A DNA stretch of 64,000 nucleotides from Halobacterium sp. R2-5 (lineage in GTDB: Archaea > Halobacteriota > Halobacteria > Halobacteriales > Halobacteriaceae). The stretch is taken from the NCBI RefSeq assembly GCF_011734195.1, contig NZ_JAANTH010000001.1:372001-436000 (forward strand), written 5' to 3'. The translations under genes and the position numbers were made by a program. Of this stretch, positions 1-8,582 are shown piece by piece (position 1 is the stretch's first letter; every line of letters starts with the position of its first letter). The notes under the pieces are model-generated. The model ran no database searches. It was not told where the DNA came from and saw only the letters and a list, made by a program, of their open reading frames with translations.

Positions 1-1
1 C

Positions 2-925
2 TACGAGTGGGTGCCCGCGACCGGAATCCGGGAGCGCGAGACCGTCCCCGAGCTCTGGGCGTCCTACGACGCCGTGCGGCCGCGCGTCGAGACGGTCGCC
101 GGCGACGACGAACACGGCTCGGCGTACCTCTCGCTTCGCGCGCTCGACGTACTCCGCGACGAGGCCGCACTCGCCACCGACGACGGCGGCTGGCCGGCGG
201 TCGCCGACACCGCCCGCCGGCTCCGAGAAGCGAAGGCCGGGATGGCGGTCGTCCGGAATCGCGTGAACCGCGTGATGGCGACTGCCGGCCGCACGGCCGA
301 CAGCGTCGAAGCGATAGCCCGCGAGGTCGCCGACGAGGCCGTCGATGCGGACGCCCGCGCAGCGAGCGAGGCGGCAGCCGAACTCGACGGCCTCGGCGCG
401 GACGCGGTGTTCACGCTCTCGTGCTCCGGGACCGTCGCGGCTGCGCTCCGCGACGCGGACCCGGAGCGAGTGCTCGTCGCCGAATCCCGTCCGGGCGCCG
501 AGGGCGTCGGCGTCGCCGAAGCTTTCGCCGAGGATTTCGACGTGACGCTCACGACCGACGCCAACGTTCCCGCAGTCGTCGCAGAGGCCGACGCGGTGCT
601 CGTCGGCGCCGACGCCGTCTTCCCGGACGGCCGTGTCGTCAACAAGGTCGGCACGCGCGCCGCCGCGCTCGCCGCACGCGACGCCGACGTTCCCATTTTC
701 GTCGTCTGTGCCTCGGACAAGATCACTCCGGAGCCGCTGCCAGTCGAAGACGGGAATCCGGAGTCGCTCTACGACGGCGACGCACCGCTCGACGTCCGCA
801 ATCCCGTCTTCGAGGTCGTCCCCGGGCGTCTCGTCGACGGCGTCGTCACCGAACACGGGCGACTCGACTCCGGGGACGTAGCGCGGGCCGCAGAGGAGCA
901 CCGTAGCTGGGCGGACTGGGAGTGA
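2..925 (+). CDS. eIF-2B alpha/beta/delta-family protein, 5' end outside window
   Basis: The reading frame is open from the window edge and ends at TGA 923-925. The C-terminal half has the eIF2B/ribose-1,5-bisphosphate isomerase-like fold pattern: a Gly/Ala-rich stretch around 'VLVGADAVFPDGRVVNKVGT' and the typical 'VPIFVVCASDKI' strand. The family includes archaeal sugar-phosphate isomerases and eIF2B subunits; which reaction applies here cannot be read. A GTG at 11 is possible, but the codons before it (Tyr-Glu-Trp) continue the frame. Haloarchaeal relatives often carry an N-terminal NUDIX domain before this region, so I infer the gene begins upstream of the window. Confidence 0.8.
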   Translation, partial: YEWVPATGIRERETVPELWASYDAVRPRVETVAGDDEHGSAYLSLRALDVLRDEAALATDDGGWPAVADTARRLREAKAGMAVVRNRVNRVMATAGRTADSVEAIAREVADEAVDADARAASEAAAELDGLGADAVFTLSCSGTVAAALRDADPERVLVAESRPGAEGVGVAEAFAEDFDVTLTTDANVPAVVAEADAVLVGADAVFPDGRVVNKVGTRAAALAARDADVPIFVVCASDKITPEPLPVEDGNPESLYDGDAPLDVRNPVFEVVPGRLVDGVVTEHGRLDSGDVARAAEEHRSWADWE

Positions 926-1355
926 AAGGCTCTTCTCCCGGGAGTCCCTACCACGCTCTCGGGCGACGGTGACGAGGAGTTACCCCCTCCGAGCCCCTTG
1001 TGACGAGGACTTTCTCCCGAGTCGCCCGCCTCGACGCGAGCCAGCGACAGCTATGGCTTGCAGGCGGCGTGCGCGTCCGCGAGCCGGTCCGCCGCCGTTC
1101 CGCGTCCGCCGGCCCGCGGCGACTGTCAGGTCACGCGCTCGGTTGGTCTCGTTTTCCCACTTGAACCTGCGCAGCCGACGAGCTAGCATTCGCGGCGCGA
1201 GTGGTCCAACGGACCCGAGCGCCGGGATTCTCTGCGCGAGCGAACAGAGTGAGCGAGCGCAGGCCGAGGAGCGACCACCGGGAGCGACGCTGGCTTTTGG
1301 CCGAGCTTTTGCCGAGCGAGCGGCTTCCGGCCGCTCGCGCAGCGCAAAAGGTCGC
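926..1355. other. Intergenic region with hairpin repeat
   Basis: This 430-base stretch between two converging genes holds no reading frame with haloarchaeal coding character; the long open frames across it are GC artefacts rich in Arg and Ser. Its right part (about 1204-1349) is a copy of a dispersed hairpin repeat also found after amzA and uvrA, oriented as the 3' region of engB. In the left part (926-1200) I see nothing I can name. Confidence 0.6.
1307..1349 (-). terminator. Hairpin terminator-like repeat after engB
   Basis: Read on the minus strand, this begins 6 nt after the engB stop with TTTTGCGCTGCG, then a 9-bp GC stem (plus-strand arms 1316-1324 and 1330-1338, 5-nt loop), then CTCGGCAAAA. 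The outer TTTTGC/GCAAAA ends can also pair, so it has U-tracts in both directions. The same frame with a different inner stem follows amzA and uvrA. Terminator function is inferred. Confidence 0.55.
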
Positions 1356-1973
1356 TTAGAAGAACTTCTTGAGGTCGTCGCGTTTTGCGGCTTCGAGGTG
1401 GGTTCGGACGGCGTCGTCGAAGGGGTCAGTGCGACCGTGTTTGGCGGCGATGGGGGCGATGGTGTCCTGCCACTGCTTCCAGGGCGGGTGGAGGCCGAGG
1501 CGGTCGGCGATGTCGTCGAGGCGTTCGTCGCGGTCGTCGACTTTGTCCATCTTGTTGACAGCGACGACGGGCGTGATGCCGAGGTCTTCGAGGAGGTAGA
1601 ACAGTTCGACGACGTGGGGGATCTCCTCGTCGCCGGAGTGGCGGTCGATGATGTCGACGGCGGCTTTGCCGTCGAGGACGAGCACGCCGACCATGATGTC
1701 GTCGGCGTTGTCCTCGAGGTAGCGGACGACGTCGGTCTTGATGCGTTCGCGGACGTCGTCGTCGACGCCGGACATGAAGCCGAAGCCGGGGAGGTCGGTG
1801 ACGACGAAGTCGTCGCTGGCCCAGTCGAAGTGATTCGGCTTGCGGGTGACGCCGGGCTTCTGGCCGGTCGCGACGCTGTGGCCGGTGATCTCACGCATGA
1901 GCGTGGATTTGCCGACGTTCGACCGCCCGACGAGGACGATCTCGTCGCTGCGGTCCGGGCGGGTGTCGAACAT
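1356..1973 (-). CDS. engB: GTP-binding protein EngB
   Basis: A 205-residue TRAFAC GTPase of the EngB/YihA family, which in bacteria assists assembly of the large ribosomal subunit. Visible motifs: G1 'GRSNVGKST' (16-24), a conserved 'PGVTRK' switch region, G3 'DLPG', G4 'NKMD'. Length matches the family. The start ATG at 1973 is supported by a TATA-like element about 26 nt upstream (1997-2002), giving an almost leaderless transcript. It is divergent from the SIMPL gene and ends 6 nt before a terminator-like hairpin. The role in archaea is inferred from bacterial EngB. Confidence 0.93.
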   Translation of the reverse strand: MFDTRPDRSDEIVLVGRSNVGKSTLMREITGHSVATGQKPGVTRKPNHFDWASDDFVVTDLPGFGFMSGVDDDVRERIKTDVVRYLEDNADDIMVGVLVLDGKAAVDIIDRHSGDEEIPHVVELFYLLEDLGITPVVAVNKMDKVDDRDERLDDIADRLGLHPPWKQWQDTIAPIAAKHGRTDPFDDAVRTHLEAAKRDDLKKFF

Positions 1974-1996
1974 ACCGCTCGTAGCCGGCGGGCGGG

Positions 1997-2002
1997 GTTA
2001 AG
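1997..2002 (-). promoter_or_regulatory. TATA-like box of engB
   Basis: On the minus strand the sequence CTTAAC lies about 26 nt before the engB ATG, the spacing expected for a leaderless haloarchaeal transcript. Position-based inference. Confidence 0.45.
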
Positions 2003-2081
2003 TGCGGCGTCCGGGGGCGCTCAAACGCGGGTTTGACTCTGAGCGAGGTTGAAGGTGGGCGGCGTCGTAGTCGTGTGTGTG

Positions 2082-2843
2082 ATGCGACAGCAAACACTCG
2101 TGCTCGCGGTCCTCGGTACCGCCCTCCTGGTGACCGCTGGCGTCGCCGGCGCCTTGACCTTCGGTAGCGGGCCGGCGACGGCGGGTCAGGCAGCGCCGTC
2201 CGACCAGTCGATCACCGTCTCTGCGGACGGCGAGGTGGAGGCCGAGCCCGACCAGGCGCTCGTACGCGTCGCGGTGACGGCTACTGGAAACGACTCGACC
2301 GCGGTCCGGAGCGAGATCGCCGAGCGCTCCGCGGCGATGCAGTCGGCGCTCGAGGAGTACGGCATCTCGGAGGAGAACGTCCGCACCGTGCACTTCACCA
2401 TCCGACAGGAGCGCGAGCGGACGCCCGAAGGCGGCGTGGAGCGCGGCCAGTACGTCGGCACGCACGCGTTCGAGATTACGGTCGAGGACACTGACGCAGC
2501 CGGCGAGGTCGTGGACGTGGCCGTGGACAACGGCGCGGACCGCGTCGACGGCGTCTCGTTCACGCTCTCCGACGAGAAGCGCGAGTCCCTCTACCAGGAC
2601 GCGCTGACGGCGGCGATGGGGAACGCGGAGACGCGCGCGGAGACGCTCGCCGACGCCGGCGACCTGTCGGTGACCGCCACGCACAGCATCGTCTCGGCGG
2701 ACACGAACTACCGTCCGTACCACGTGGAGTCGGCGTCCTTCGCGGCTGATTCGGGCAGCGCGGGCGGTGGCACGTCGGTCCAGTCCGGCCCGGTCACCGT
2801 CACCGCTGACGTCCGCGTGACGTACAACGCGACGGTCGCCTGA
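2082..2843 (+). CDS. SIMPL (DUF541) domain secreted protein
   Basis: A 253-residue exported protein. The N-terminus (Arg-Gln-Gln followed by an Ala/Leu/Val-rich helix to about residue 30) is a signal peptide or membrane anchor. From about 45 the SIMPL/DUF541 pattern begins ('ITVSADGEVEAEPDQALVRV'), with alternating beta strands and the 'DGVSFTLSDEKRESLYQDAL' region. SIMPL domains form periplasmic or surface homo-oligomers with no known enzymatic activity. I chose ATG 2082 over the upstream TTG 2049 because the signal peptide then starts with MRQQ. It ends 49 nt before the DUF389 gene in the same direction. Confidence 0.85.
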   Translation: MRQQTLVLAVLGTALLVTAGVAGALTFGSGPATAGQAAPSDQSITVSADGEVEAEPDQALVRVAVTATGNDSTAVRSEIAERSAAMQSALEEYGISEENVRTVHFTIRQERERTPEGGVERGQYVGTHAFEITVEDTDAAGEVVDVAVDNGADRVDGVSFTLSDEKRESLYQDALTAAMGNAETRAETLADAGDLSVTATHSIVSADTNYRPYHVESASFAADSGSAGGGTSVQSGPVTVTADVRVTYNATVA

Positions 2844-2892
2844 CTCGGCCCGCGCCTGAACGCTTTTCTTTCGTCCCCGTCAACGCGGAGTC

Positions 2893-4188
2893 GTGCGACT
2901 CGTACAGGCGACGGTCCCGACGGGGAAACGTGAGGCCGTGCTCGCGGCGCTCGACGACGAGGGGATCGACTACGTGGTCAGCGACGAGACCAGCGGCGGC
3001 GACTACAACGCCGTCGTCCACTTCCCGATACCGACGGAGGGCGTCGAGGACGCCCTGGAGGCGCTCCGGTCGGCGGGGCTCTCCGAGAACGCCTACACGG
3101 TGGTGTTGAACGCGGAGACGGTCGTCTCACGGCACTTCGACGATCTCGAAGAGCGCTACGCCGAAGACGAGGACAACGGCGACACCATCGCGCGCGAGGA
3201 ACTGGTCGCACGTGCCAGGGACCTCGCGCCCTCCATCCGGACGTACGTCGTGCTGACGCTCGTGAGCACGATTATCGCGACCGCGGGTCTGCTACTGGAC
3301 TCGCCGGCGACGGTGGTCGGGTCGATGGTCATCGCGCCACTGCTGGGGCCGGCGATGTCCGCGAGCGTGGGCACCGTCGTCGACGACGAGGACCTGTTCC
3401 GGCGGGGCGTCTACCTCCAGCTGGTCGGCGTCGCGCTCTCCGTGCTGGGCGCGGCGGCGTTCGCGTTCTTCGTGAAGTCCACGAACGTCGTGCCGCCGGG
3501 ACTGGACGTGCTGTCGCTGTCGGAGGTCAGCGAGCGCCTGCGGCCGGACTTCCTCTCGCTGGTGGTCGCGCTCGGCGCGGGCGTCGCGGGCGCGTTCAGC
3601 CTGATGACGGGGGTGTCGTCGGCGCTCGTCGGCGTCGCCATCGCCGTCGCGTTGATTCCGCCGGCGGCCGCCGTCGGTATCGGAGTCGCGTGGGGCGTCC
3701 CGACGCTCGCCGTCGGGTCCAGTGTGCTCGTCATGGTGAACGTCCTCTCCATCAACCTCGCCGCGCTCGTCGTGCTGTGGTACACCGGCTACCGCCCGCA
3801 GCGGTTCTTCGAGGTGGGGCAGGCGCGCTCCGCGCTCGTGAAGCGTGGCGCCACGCTCGCCGTCGCTATCGTCGTGCTGTCGGCGTTCCTCGGCGGCGTC
3901 ACGTACACGTCGTTCCAGTCCGCGAGCACCGAGCAGGCGGTCAACGACGCCGCGACGGACGTCCTCGAAGGGGCCGCGTACCCGGAGGCGACGCTGCTCG
4001 AGACGAGCTACGAGTACGAGCAGGGTCTGATCGAGCGCGAACCCCAGCGCGTCGTCGTCACCGTCGGCGTGCCGCCCGGCACCGAGTACCCGGCGCTCTA
4101 CAGTGCGCTTGCCGAACGAATCAACGCCACCACGAGTACGGACCTCGAACTGGAGCTCCGGTACGTCTACCGCGAGACTCCGGACTGA
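2893..4188 (+). CDS. TIGR00341/DUF389 membrane protein
   Basis: A 431-residue membrane protein. Residues 1-75 form a ferredoxin-like cytoplasmic domain ('VPTGKREAVLAALDDEGIDY'). Then follow about six or seven hydrophobic helices, including the conserved 'GSMVIAPLLGPAM' and 'LIPPAAAVGIG' segments, and a C-terminal soluble domain of about 90 residues. DUF389 is broadly conserved but has no established function. The start is GTG 2893. The stop codon (4186-4188) directly abuts the stop of the convergent NOG1 gene. Confidence 0.88.
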   Translation: MRLVQATVPTGKREAVLAALDDEGIDYVVSDETSGGDYNAVVHFPIPTEGVEDALEALRSAGLSENAYTVVLNAETVVSRHFDDLEERYAEDEDNGDTIAREELVARARDLAPSIRTYVVLTLVSTIIATAGLLLDSPATVVGSMVIAPLLGPAMSASVGTVVDDEDLFRRGVYLQLVGVALSVLGAAAFAFFVKSTNVVPPGLDVLSLSEVSERLRPDFLSLVVALGAGVAGAFSLMTGVSSALVGVAIAVALIPPAAAVGIGVAWGVPTLAVGSSVLVMVNVLSINLAALVVLWYTGYRPQRFFEVGQARSALVKRGATLAVAIVVLSAFLGGVTYTSFQSASTEQAVNDAATDVLEGAAYPEATLLETSYEYEQGLIEREPQRVVVTVGVPPGTEYPALYSALAERINATTSTDLELELRYVYRETPD

Positions 4189-5175
4189 CTACTCCTCGTG
4201 GGGGAGTTTGGGCTCGTAGCCGACCGCTTCGACCGCGGCGTCCAGCGTCTCCTGGACGCCCTCGCCGTTCTCGACGCTCATGTAGCAGTCCGCTTCGACG
4301 GCCTCCGAGAGGTCGGCCTTGTTGCAGACCGTGACCAGCGGCACGTCGTCGAACTGGGCGGCGACCTCCGCGCGGAGCGCGCGCTGGTCGTCGAGCTCGT
4401 AGCCGCAGGTCTCGCTGGCGTCGAGGAAGAACAGGATGACGTCGCCGGCGTGCGCGAGCGCCGAGACCGCCTGGTTCTCGATCTCGTTGCGCTCGTCGGC
4501 CGGCCGGTCGAGCAGCCCGGGCGTGTCGACGATCTGCCAGCGCACGCGCTCGACGTCGAGGTGGCCGACCTCGATGCCCTTCGTCGTGAACGGGTACTCG
4601 GCGGTCTCGATGTTCGCCGTCGAGACCTCGTTGGCGAACGACGACTTCCCGACGTTCGGGTAGCCCGCGACGACGATGGTCGGGTCGTCGGGGTCGATCT
4701 CGGGGAGACCCTTCAGCGCGTCGCGGGCGCGGCCGACGGCGTCGAGGTCGTCCTCGATCTGGTCCATCACGGAGCCCATGCGCGCGAACCCCTGCTTGCG
4801 CACCTTCCGCATCGAGTCCGTGTCGCCGCGCGGGAGCTTCCCGATGTACTCGCGGCCGAGGTCGTGGGTCTTGTTCGCAGCCCACGAGATCTCGGAGAGG
4901 TGCTGGCGGAGCGCGTCCACGCCGCGGTCGTCGTCGAACTCCCGGCGCAGCACGGCGTCCGCGAGCTCGTAGTAGAACGGGTCGACGGTGTCGAAGTCCG
5001 GCCACGCCGTCACGACGTTGCGGAGGTTGTCCCCGAGGATGTTCGAGGACGTCTGGAGCATCGACTCCTGGGCTTCGTAGCCGCCCTTCGCCCGTCCCGC
5101 CCGCGCCGCCCGCGAGAACGCCTTGTCGAGGAGCTCCTCCGACGTCGGTGTCGTCGGGAGGTTCTCGAAAATCAT
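4189..5175 (-). CDS. NOG1 family GTPase
   Basis: A 328-residue GTPase of the NOG1/GTPBP4 family, needed in eukaryotes for 60S ribosome assembly. An N-terminal helical NOG1-type domain (about 1-160, with 'WAANKTHDLGREYIGKL') is followed by the G domain: G1 'GYPNVGKSS' (171-179), G3 'DTPG', G4 'NKAD'. The archaeal form lacks the long eukaryotic C-terminus. ATG 5175 was chosen because the family begins 'MIFENLPT' and a TATA-like GTAAAA (5199-5204, plus-strand reading) lies about 27 nt upstream. Role in ribosome biogenesis is inferred from homology. Confidence 0.92.
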   Translation of the reverse strand: MIFENLPTTPTSEELLDKAFSRAARAGRAKGGYEAQESMLQTSSNILGDNLRNVVTAWPDFDTVDPFYYELADAVLRREFDDDRGVDALRQHLSEISWAANKTHDLGREYIGKLPRGDTDSMRKVRKQGFARMGSVMDQIEDDLDAVGRARDALKGLPEIDPDDPTIVVAGYPNVGKSSFANEVSTANIETAEYPFTTKGIEVGHLDVERVRWQIVDTPGLLDRPADERNEIENQAVSALAHAGDVILFFLDASETCGYELDDQRALRAEVAAQFDDVPLVTVCNKADLSEAVEADCYMSVENGEGVQETLDAAVEAVGYEPKLPHEE

Positions 5176-5313
5176 ACCGTCGAGTAGGGCCGCGGGACGT
5201 AAAAGCGCACGTATACGTCGCCACGGCGTCGCCAGCCGTCGGAGCGCCGCTCCGGCGCGAACGCGCCGGTGGCCGCCCCCGGACTTTTCGGCGTGGCCGC
5301 CGTCTCTCCACGT

Positions 5314-5670
5314 ATGGTAGATTGGCGTGCTGTCCTCACTGGGTTCGTCGTGGAGGTCGTACTCGGCATGTTCGCGTTCGCGCTGCCGGGCGTGGGCCAC
5401 GCCGCCGCCGGCCTCGTCGGCGGGTTCGTCGCCGGCTGGATGGCCGACGACGGCGTCTGGGGCGGCGCCGTCCACGGCTTCCTCGCGGGCGCCCTGGGCG
5501 GCCTGCTCGTCGCCGCCGTCGTCCTCGTGCTGGGGCTCGTGCTCTCCGCGACCGGCCTGCTGCCGGCGGGCCTGCTCGGGCTCGGTATCGGCGCGTTCGC
5601 GCTCGTGGTGTTCGGCCTGCTCGCCCTCGACAGCGCCATCGCGGGCGCCGTCGGCGGCTTCCTCGCCTAG
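5314..5670 (+). CDS. DUF5518-like small membrane protein
   Basis: 118 residues made almost entirely of four Gly/Ala/Leu/Val-rich helices with few charges ('VGHAAAGLVGGFVAGWMADD', then 'GGAVHGFLAGALGGLLVAAV'). This resembles the haloarchaeal DUF5518 family, of unknown function; the Gly-zipper-like helices suggest oligomerisation. ATG 5314 was preferred because the sequence before it is not membrane-like. The TAG stop is inside the CTAG at 5667-5670 that also supplies the stop of the convergent hydrolase. Confidence 0.75.
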   Translation: MVDWRAVLTGFVVEVVLGMFAFALPGVGHAAAGLVGGFVAGWMADDGVWGGAVHGFLAGALGGLLVAAVVLVLGLVLSATGLLPAGLLGLGIGAFALVVFGLLALDSAIAGAVGGFLA

Positions 5671-6416
5671 TCCCGGACGAACGCGCGCACGGCGTCGGCG
5701 ACCTGCTCGGGCGCGGTGTTGTTCCCGAGGTGGCCGGTGTCCGCCAGCTCCACGCGCTCGGTGTCCGCCAGCCGCTCCGCCAGCGCGCGAATCGACTTCT
5801 TCAGGTGCTCGGGGCCGTCCTCGCCGACGAGCAGCAGCGTGGGCGCGCCCGTCTCCGGGTCGCCGAGCTCGTACGTCTCCACGACCTCGATTTCGCGGGC
5901 GACGGTCTCGGCGATGCCCGCGGCGCGCTCGACCACCGGCCCGCCGACGAGGTGGCCGGCGCCGACCGCCTCGAAGAACTCCTCGACGCCGCCCACCTTG
6001 TCGCCGTCCGCCAGGTGGGCGCGGATGCGCTCGGCGAGCGTGCCGCCGTGCGGCTCGCCGAGCAGGACGGACGGCTCGTACAGAATCAGTCGATCGACGT
6101 CCATCCCGTCGGCGGCTTCCAGCGCGGTCAGACCGCCGAAGGAGTGCCCGAAGACGACGGGGTCGTCGTCGAGGTCTGCGACGACCGCCTGCAGGTCCTC
6201 GACTTCCCGCTCGAAGTCGTAGTCGTCGCTGTCGCCGCTGTCACCGCGGCCGCGCCTGTCGTAGGTGACGACCGTGAAGTCTTCGGCGAGGTGCGGGACG
6301 AGGCGGCTGAAACTCTCCTTTCGGCCGGCGGTGCCGTGGACGAGCACGAGCGGTCGGCCGTCGCCGCGCGTCTCGTACCCGATTTCGGTGCCGTCGGCGG
6401 AGACCACGGGGTGCAC
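5667..6416 (-). CDS. Alpha/beta hydrolase
   Basis: A 249-residue alpha/beta hydrolase. The oxyanion region 'LVLVHGTAGRK', the nucleophile elbow 'GHSFGG' (Ser) and the late histidine in 'DTGHLGNN' are present, with acid candidates near 'LLLVGEDGPEH'. Substrate unknown. The GTG at 6416 gives the usual start 'SADGTEIGYETRGDG' close to the N-terminus; a longer form would run into hisE. It is last in the minus-strand series secG-pdxT-DUF151-hisE, 67 nt after hisE, so probably co-transcribed. Confidence 0.85.
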   Translation of the reverse strand: MHPVVSADGTEIGYETRGDGRPLVLVHGTAGRKESFSRLVPHLAEDFTVVTYDRRGRGDSGDSDDYDFEREVEDLQAVVADLDDDPVVFGHSFGGLTALEAADGMDVDRLILYEPSVLLGEPHGGTLAERIRAHLADGDKVGGVEEFFEAVGAGHLVGGPVVERAAGIAETVAREIEVVETYELGDPETGAPTLLLVGEDGPEHLKKSIRALAERLADTERVELADTGHLGNNTAPEQVADAVRAFVRD

Positions 6417-6483
6417 GCTCCGTACTTCGACGCCGGGGTACTTCAGCGGCGCGTCACCGGTCGTCGCTACCGGCAGTCGCCGA

Positions 6484-6768
6484 TTACCGGCGGTCTTCGA
6501 GCTCGTCCAGCAGGTCCTCGACGGCCATGTCGTGCTGGGCGAGCACGACCAGCATGTGGTAGACGATGTCCGCGCCCTCGTGGGCGAGTTCGTCCTCGTC
6601 GCCGTCCTTCGCGGCGAGCAGGAACTCCGTGGCCTCCTCGCCGAGCTTCTCCAGGGCTGCGTTCTCGCCCTTCTCGTGGGTGAACAGCTCCGCGGTGTAC
6701 GATCCCTCGGGGAGCTGTTCCTTGCGGTCCTCGATGACGTCGAAGAGCTCACGGAGCACGTCGCTCAC
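6484..6768 (-). CDS. hisE: Phosphoribosyl-ATP diphosphatase
   Basis: A 94-residue HisE, the second step of histidine biosynthesis (phosphoribosyl-ATP to phosphoribosyl-AMP). The MazG-like all-alpha signature is clear: 'GENAALEKLGEEATEFLLAAK' with the metal-binding EExxE-type helix, and 'EGADIVYHMLVVLA'. Standalone HisE is normal in archaea. Its start overlaps the stop of the DUF151 gene by 4 nt (ATGA-type coupling), placing it in the pdxT-DUF151-hisE operon rather than with other his genes. Confidence 0.93.
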   Translation of the reverse strand: MSDVLRELFDVIEDRKEQLPEGSYTAELFTHEKGENAALEKLGEEATEFLLAAKDGDEDELAHEGADIVYHMLVVLAQHDMAVEDLLDELEDRR

Positions 6769-7211
6769 GCCGCCATCACCTCGCGGATGTCCTCCAGCTC
6801 CTCGAACTCCGCGGGGTCGCGGCGGCCGTCCTCGAACACCGCCTCGTCGACCTCGATGGGGGCGTCCGTGCGCGCCGCGAGCGCCAGCGAGTCGCTCGGC
6901 CGCGCGTCCACGACCTCGCCGCCGCGGGGCGTCTGCACGTGGAGGTCGGCGTAGTACGTGCCGTCCTCGACCCGCGAGACCTCGACGCGCTCGATGCGGC
7001 CGCCCAGTTCCTCAACGAGGTCGAGCGTGAGGTCGTGGGTCAGCGGCCGCCCGATGTCCGCGGCGTCCAGCCCGCGCACGATGCTGGTGGCCTCGTCGAA
7101 GCCGACGAAGATGGGGAGCACGTCGCCCGCGTCGTCGACGCCGACGAGCACGACCGGTAGCGGGCCGTCCGGCGTCCCCGCGACGCGGACGCCGTCGATG
7201 TGTGCGTTCAT
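6765..7211 (-). CDS. Bifunctional nuclease family protein (DUF151)
   Basis: 148 residues matching the DUF151/BFN family: 'LPVVLVGVDDAGDVLPIFVG', 'EATSIVRGLD' and 'DARPSDSLALAARTDAPIEV' are its core blocks. Plant members have been reported as nucleases; archaeal function is untested. It sits between pdxT (22 nt after its stop) and hisE (4-nt overlap), a linkage that suggests coordinated expression rather than a shared pathway. Confidence 0.88.
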   Translation of the reverse strand: MNAHIDGVRVAGTPDGPLPVVLVGVDDAGDVLPIFVGFDEATSIVRGLDAADIGRPLTHDLTLDLVEELGGRIERVEVSRVEDGTYYADLHVQTPRGGEVVDARPSDSLALAARTDAPIEVDEAVFEDGRRDPAEFEELEDIREVMAA

Positions 7212-7233
7212 GTCCGTATTTTCGGGAGGACGC

Positions 7234-7833
7234 TCAAAAGCTTGCCTCCTCGTTCAGGAAGAAGGCTAGGTCGTGCATCCGGGAGTCGCTGGTGAGCTCC
7301 GGGTGGAACGACGTCCCGACGACCGGGCCGTCCCGGATCGCGACGGGGTTGCCGTCCCAGTCCGCGAGCACGTCCACGCCGTCGCCGACGTCCGCGACCA
7401 TCGGCGCGCGGATGAACACCGCGGGGAACGGCTCGTCGAGTCCGTCCACTTCGAGGGGCGCCTCGAAGGAGTCCTTCTGGCGGCCGAACGCGTTCCGGTC
7501 GACGGTCGCGTCCACGAGGTCGAGCGTCTCCACGCGGTCGTCGTTGGCGTCCGTCGCGGCGACGATGAGGCCCGCACAGGTCGCGAGCATCGGCTTCCCG
7601 GCGTCGACGTGCGCTCCGATCTCCTCGTCGATGCCCTCGCGGGCGAGCAGCCGCGAGATGGCCGTCGACTCCCCGCCCGGCAGCAAGAGGAGGTCGCAGT
7701 CGGGAACGAGCCCCGAGCGCCGAATCTCCGTGACTTCGGCGTCCAGGCCGTGTTCGTCGGCGGCGCGACGGATGGCGTCCGCGTGCTCGGAGACGTCCCC
7801 CTGCACGGCGACGACGCCGGCGCTGACAGTCAT
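7234..7833 (-). CDS. pdxT: Pyridoxal 5'-phosphate synthase glutaminase subunit
   Basis: A 199-residue class I glutamine amidotransferase, PdxT, which supplies ammonia to PdxS for vitamin B6 synthesis. Diagnostic parts: 'VAVQGDVSEHADAIRRA', 'LLLPGGEST', nucleophile 'ATCAGLI', and the His/Glu pair in 'GTSFHPELT'. No pdxS is in the window. It follows the Sec61-beta gene by 45 nt on the same strand. Confidence 0.95.
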   Translation of the reverse strand: MTVSAGVVAVQGDVSEHADAIRRAADEHGLDAEVTEIRRSGLVPDCDLLLLPGGESTAISRLLAREGIDEEIGAHVDAGKPMLATCAGLIVAATDANDDRVETLDLVDATVDRNAFGRQKDSFEAPLEVDGLDEPFPAVFIRAPMVADVGDGVDVLADWDGNPVAIRDGPVVGTSFHPELTSDSRMHDLAFFLNEEASF

Positions 7834-7878
7834 GGCGTCGCGTACGTGGTCGCCCGGAAAAAGCCTCTCGGGGTCGGT

Positions 7879-8040
7879 CTACGCGAAGAACTGGAGGAGC
7901 AACACCGCGAGCCCGAAGAACGCACCCGTCGCCACCACGGAGCGCGGGTCGATCTGGATGGCGTTCGGGTCCTCGGAGTCGAAGTAGCGGACGAGGCCCG
8001 CACTGGACATCAGCCCGCCGGAGTTCTCACCACTGCTCAT
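7879..8040 (-). CDS. secG: Preprotein translocase subunit Sec61-beta
   Basis: 53 residues: a short Ser/Gly-rich N-terminus, the conserved '[11 protein letters not shown]' and 'IQIDPRSVV' segment, and one C-terminal membrane helix ('[15 protein letters not shown]'), exactly the archaeal Sec61-beta layout. It joins SecY and SecE in the translocon. ATG 8040 was chosen over upstream codons because a TATA-like CCTAAA (8065-8070, plus-strand reading) lies 25-30 nt upstream and the family starts '[10 protein letters not shown]'. Confidence 0.9.
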   Translation of the reverse strand: MSSGENSGGLMSSAGLVRYFDSEDPNAIQIDPRSVVATGAFFGLAVLLLQFFA

Positions 8041-8064
8041 ACCCGCGTCTCGGGACCGTACCCG

Positions 8065-8070
8065 CCTAAA
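8065..8070 (-). promoter_or_regulatory. TATA-like box of the secG-pdxT-DUF151-hisE run
   Basis: TTTAGG on the minus strand, 25-30 nt before the Sec61-beta ATG. This is the only convincing promoter seen ahead of this five-gene run; internal promoters cannot be excluded. Confidence 0.45.
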
Positions 8071-8217
8071 CCTTTCGTGTCCCTCCCGCACTGCAGTGTC
8101 CGAACGGCGTCCGCTCGCGCCGAACGCGGGCGTTCGCGCCGCTCGGAGTCGTGAAGCGGCGAGGGTGGTGGGGTGAGAAACCCTTATGCGGGCCGCGAGG
8201 CAAGGGCAAACAGACCG

Positions 8218-8487
8218 ATGACTGTCACAATCAAGGACTTCTACGCCGACTGGTGTGGTCCCTGCAAGACGCAGGACCCCATCCTCGAGGAGCTCGAGGA
8301 GGACTACGGCGACAGCGTCACCTTCGAGAAGATCGACGTCGACGAGAACGAGGACGTCGCCAACGAGTACCAGGTCCGCTCGATCCCGACCGTCGTCGTG
8401 GAGGACGACGACGGCGTCGTCGAGCGCTTCGTCGGCGTCACGCAGCGCGACCAGCTCGAGGACGCCCTCGAGAAGGCCGGCGCGTAA
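8218..8487 (+). CDS. Thioredoxin family protein
   Basis: An 89-residue thioredoxin-fold protein with the classic redox motif WCGPC near residues 12-16 and the cis-proline region 'VRSIPTVVV'. It is shorter than the 105-residue norm, lacking the first beta strand and helix, as is common for archaeal small thioredoxins. ATG 8218 follows a plausible TATA-like stretch near 8180-8186. The gene stands alone between two divergent or unrelated neighbours. It probably serves as a cytosolic disulfide reductant; partner unknown. Confidence 0.9.
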   Translation: MTVTIKDFYADWCGPCKTQDPILEELEEDYGDSVTFEKIDVDENEDVANEYQVRSIPTVVVEDDDGVVERFVGVTQRDQLEDALEKAGA

Positions 8488-8582
8488 CGTCGACGCCGCG
8501 CGGTAGCGGTCCCATCCTTCAGTTTCTCGCCGGACGCTGAGCGACCGTTAGGCTGTTGTAACCGCCCTTCCACAGACACCCC

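Noticed and set aside
969-2036. 355-codon plus-strand frame over engB
   Set aside because: Antisense to EngB, whose GTPase motifs are intact on the minus strand.
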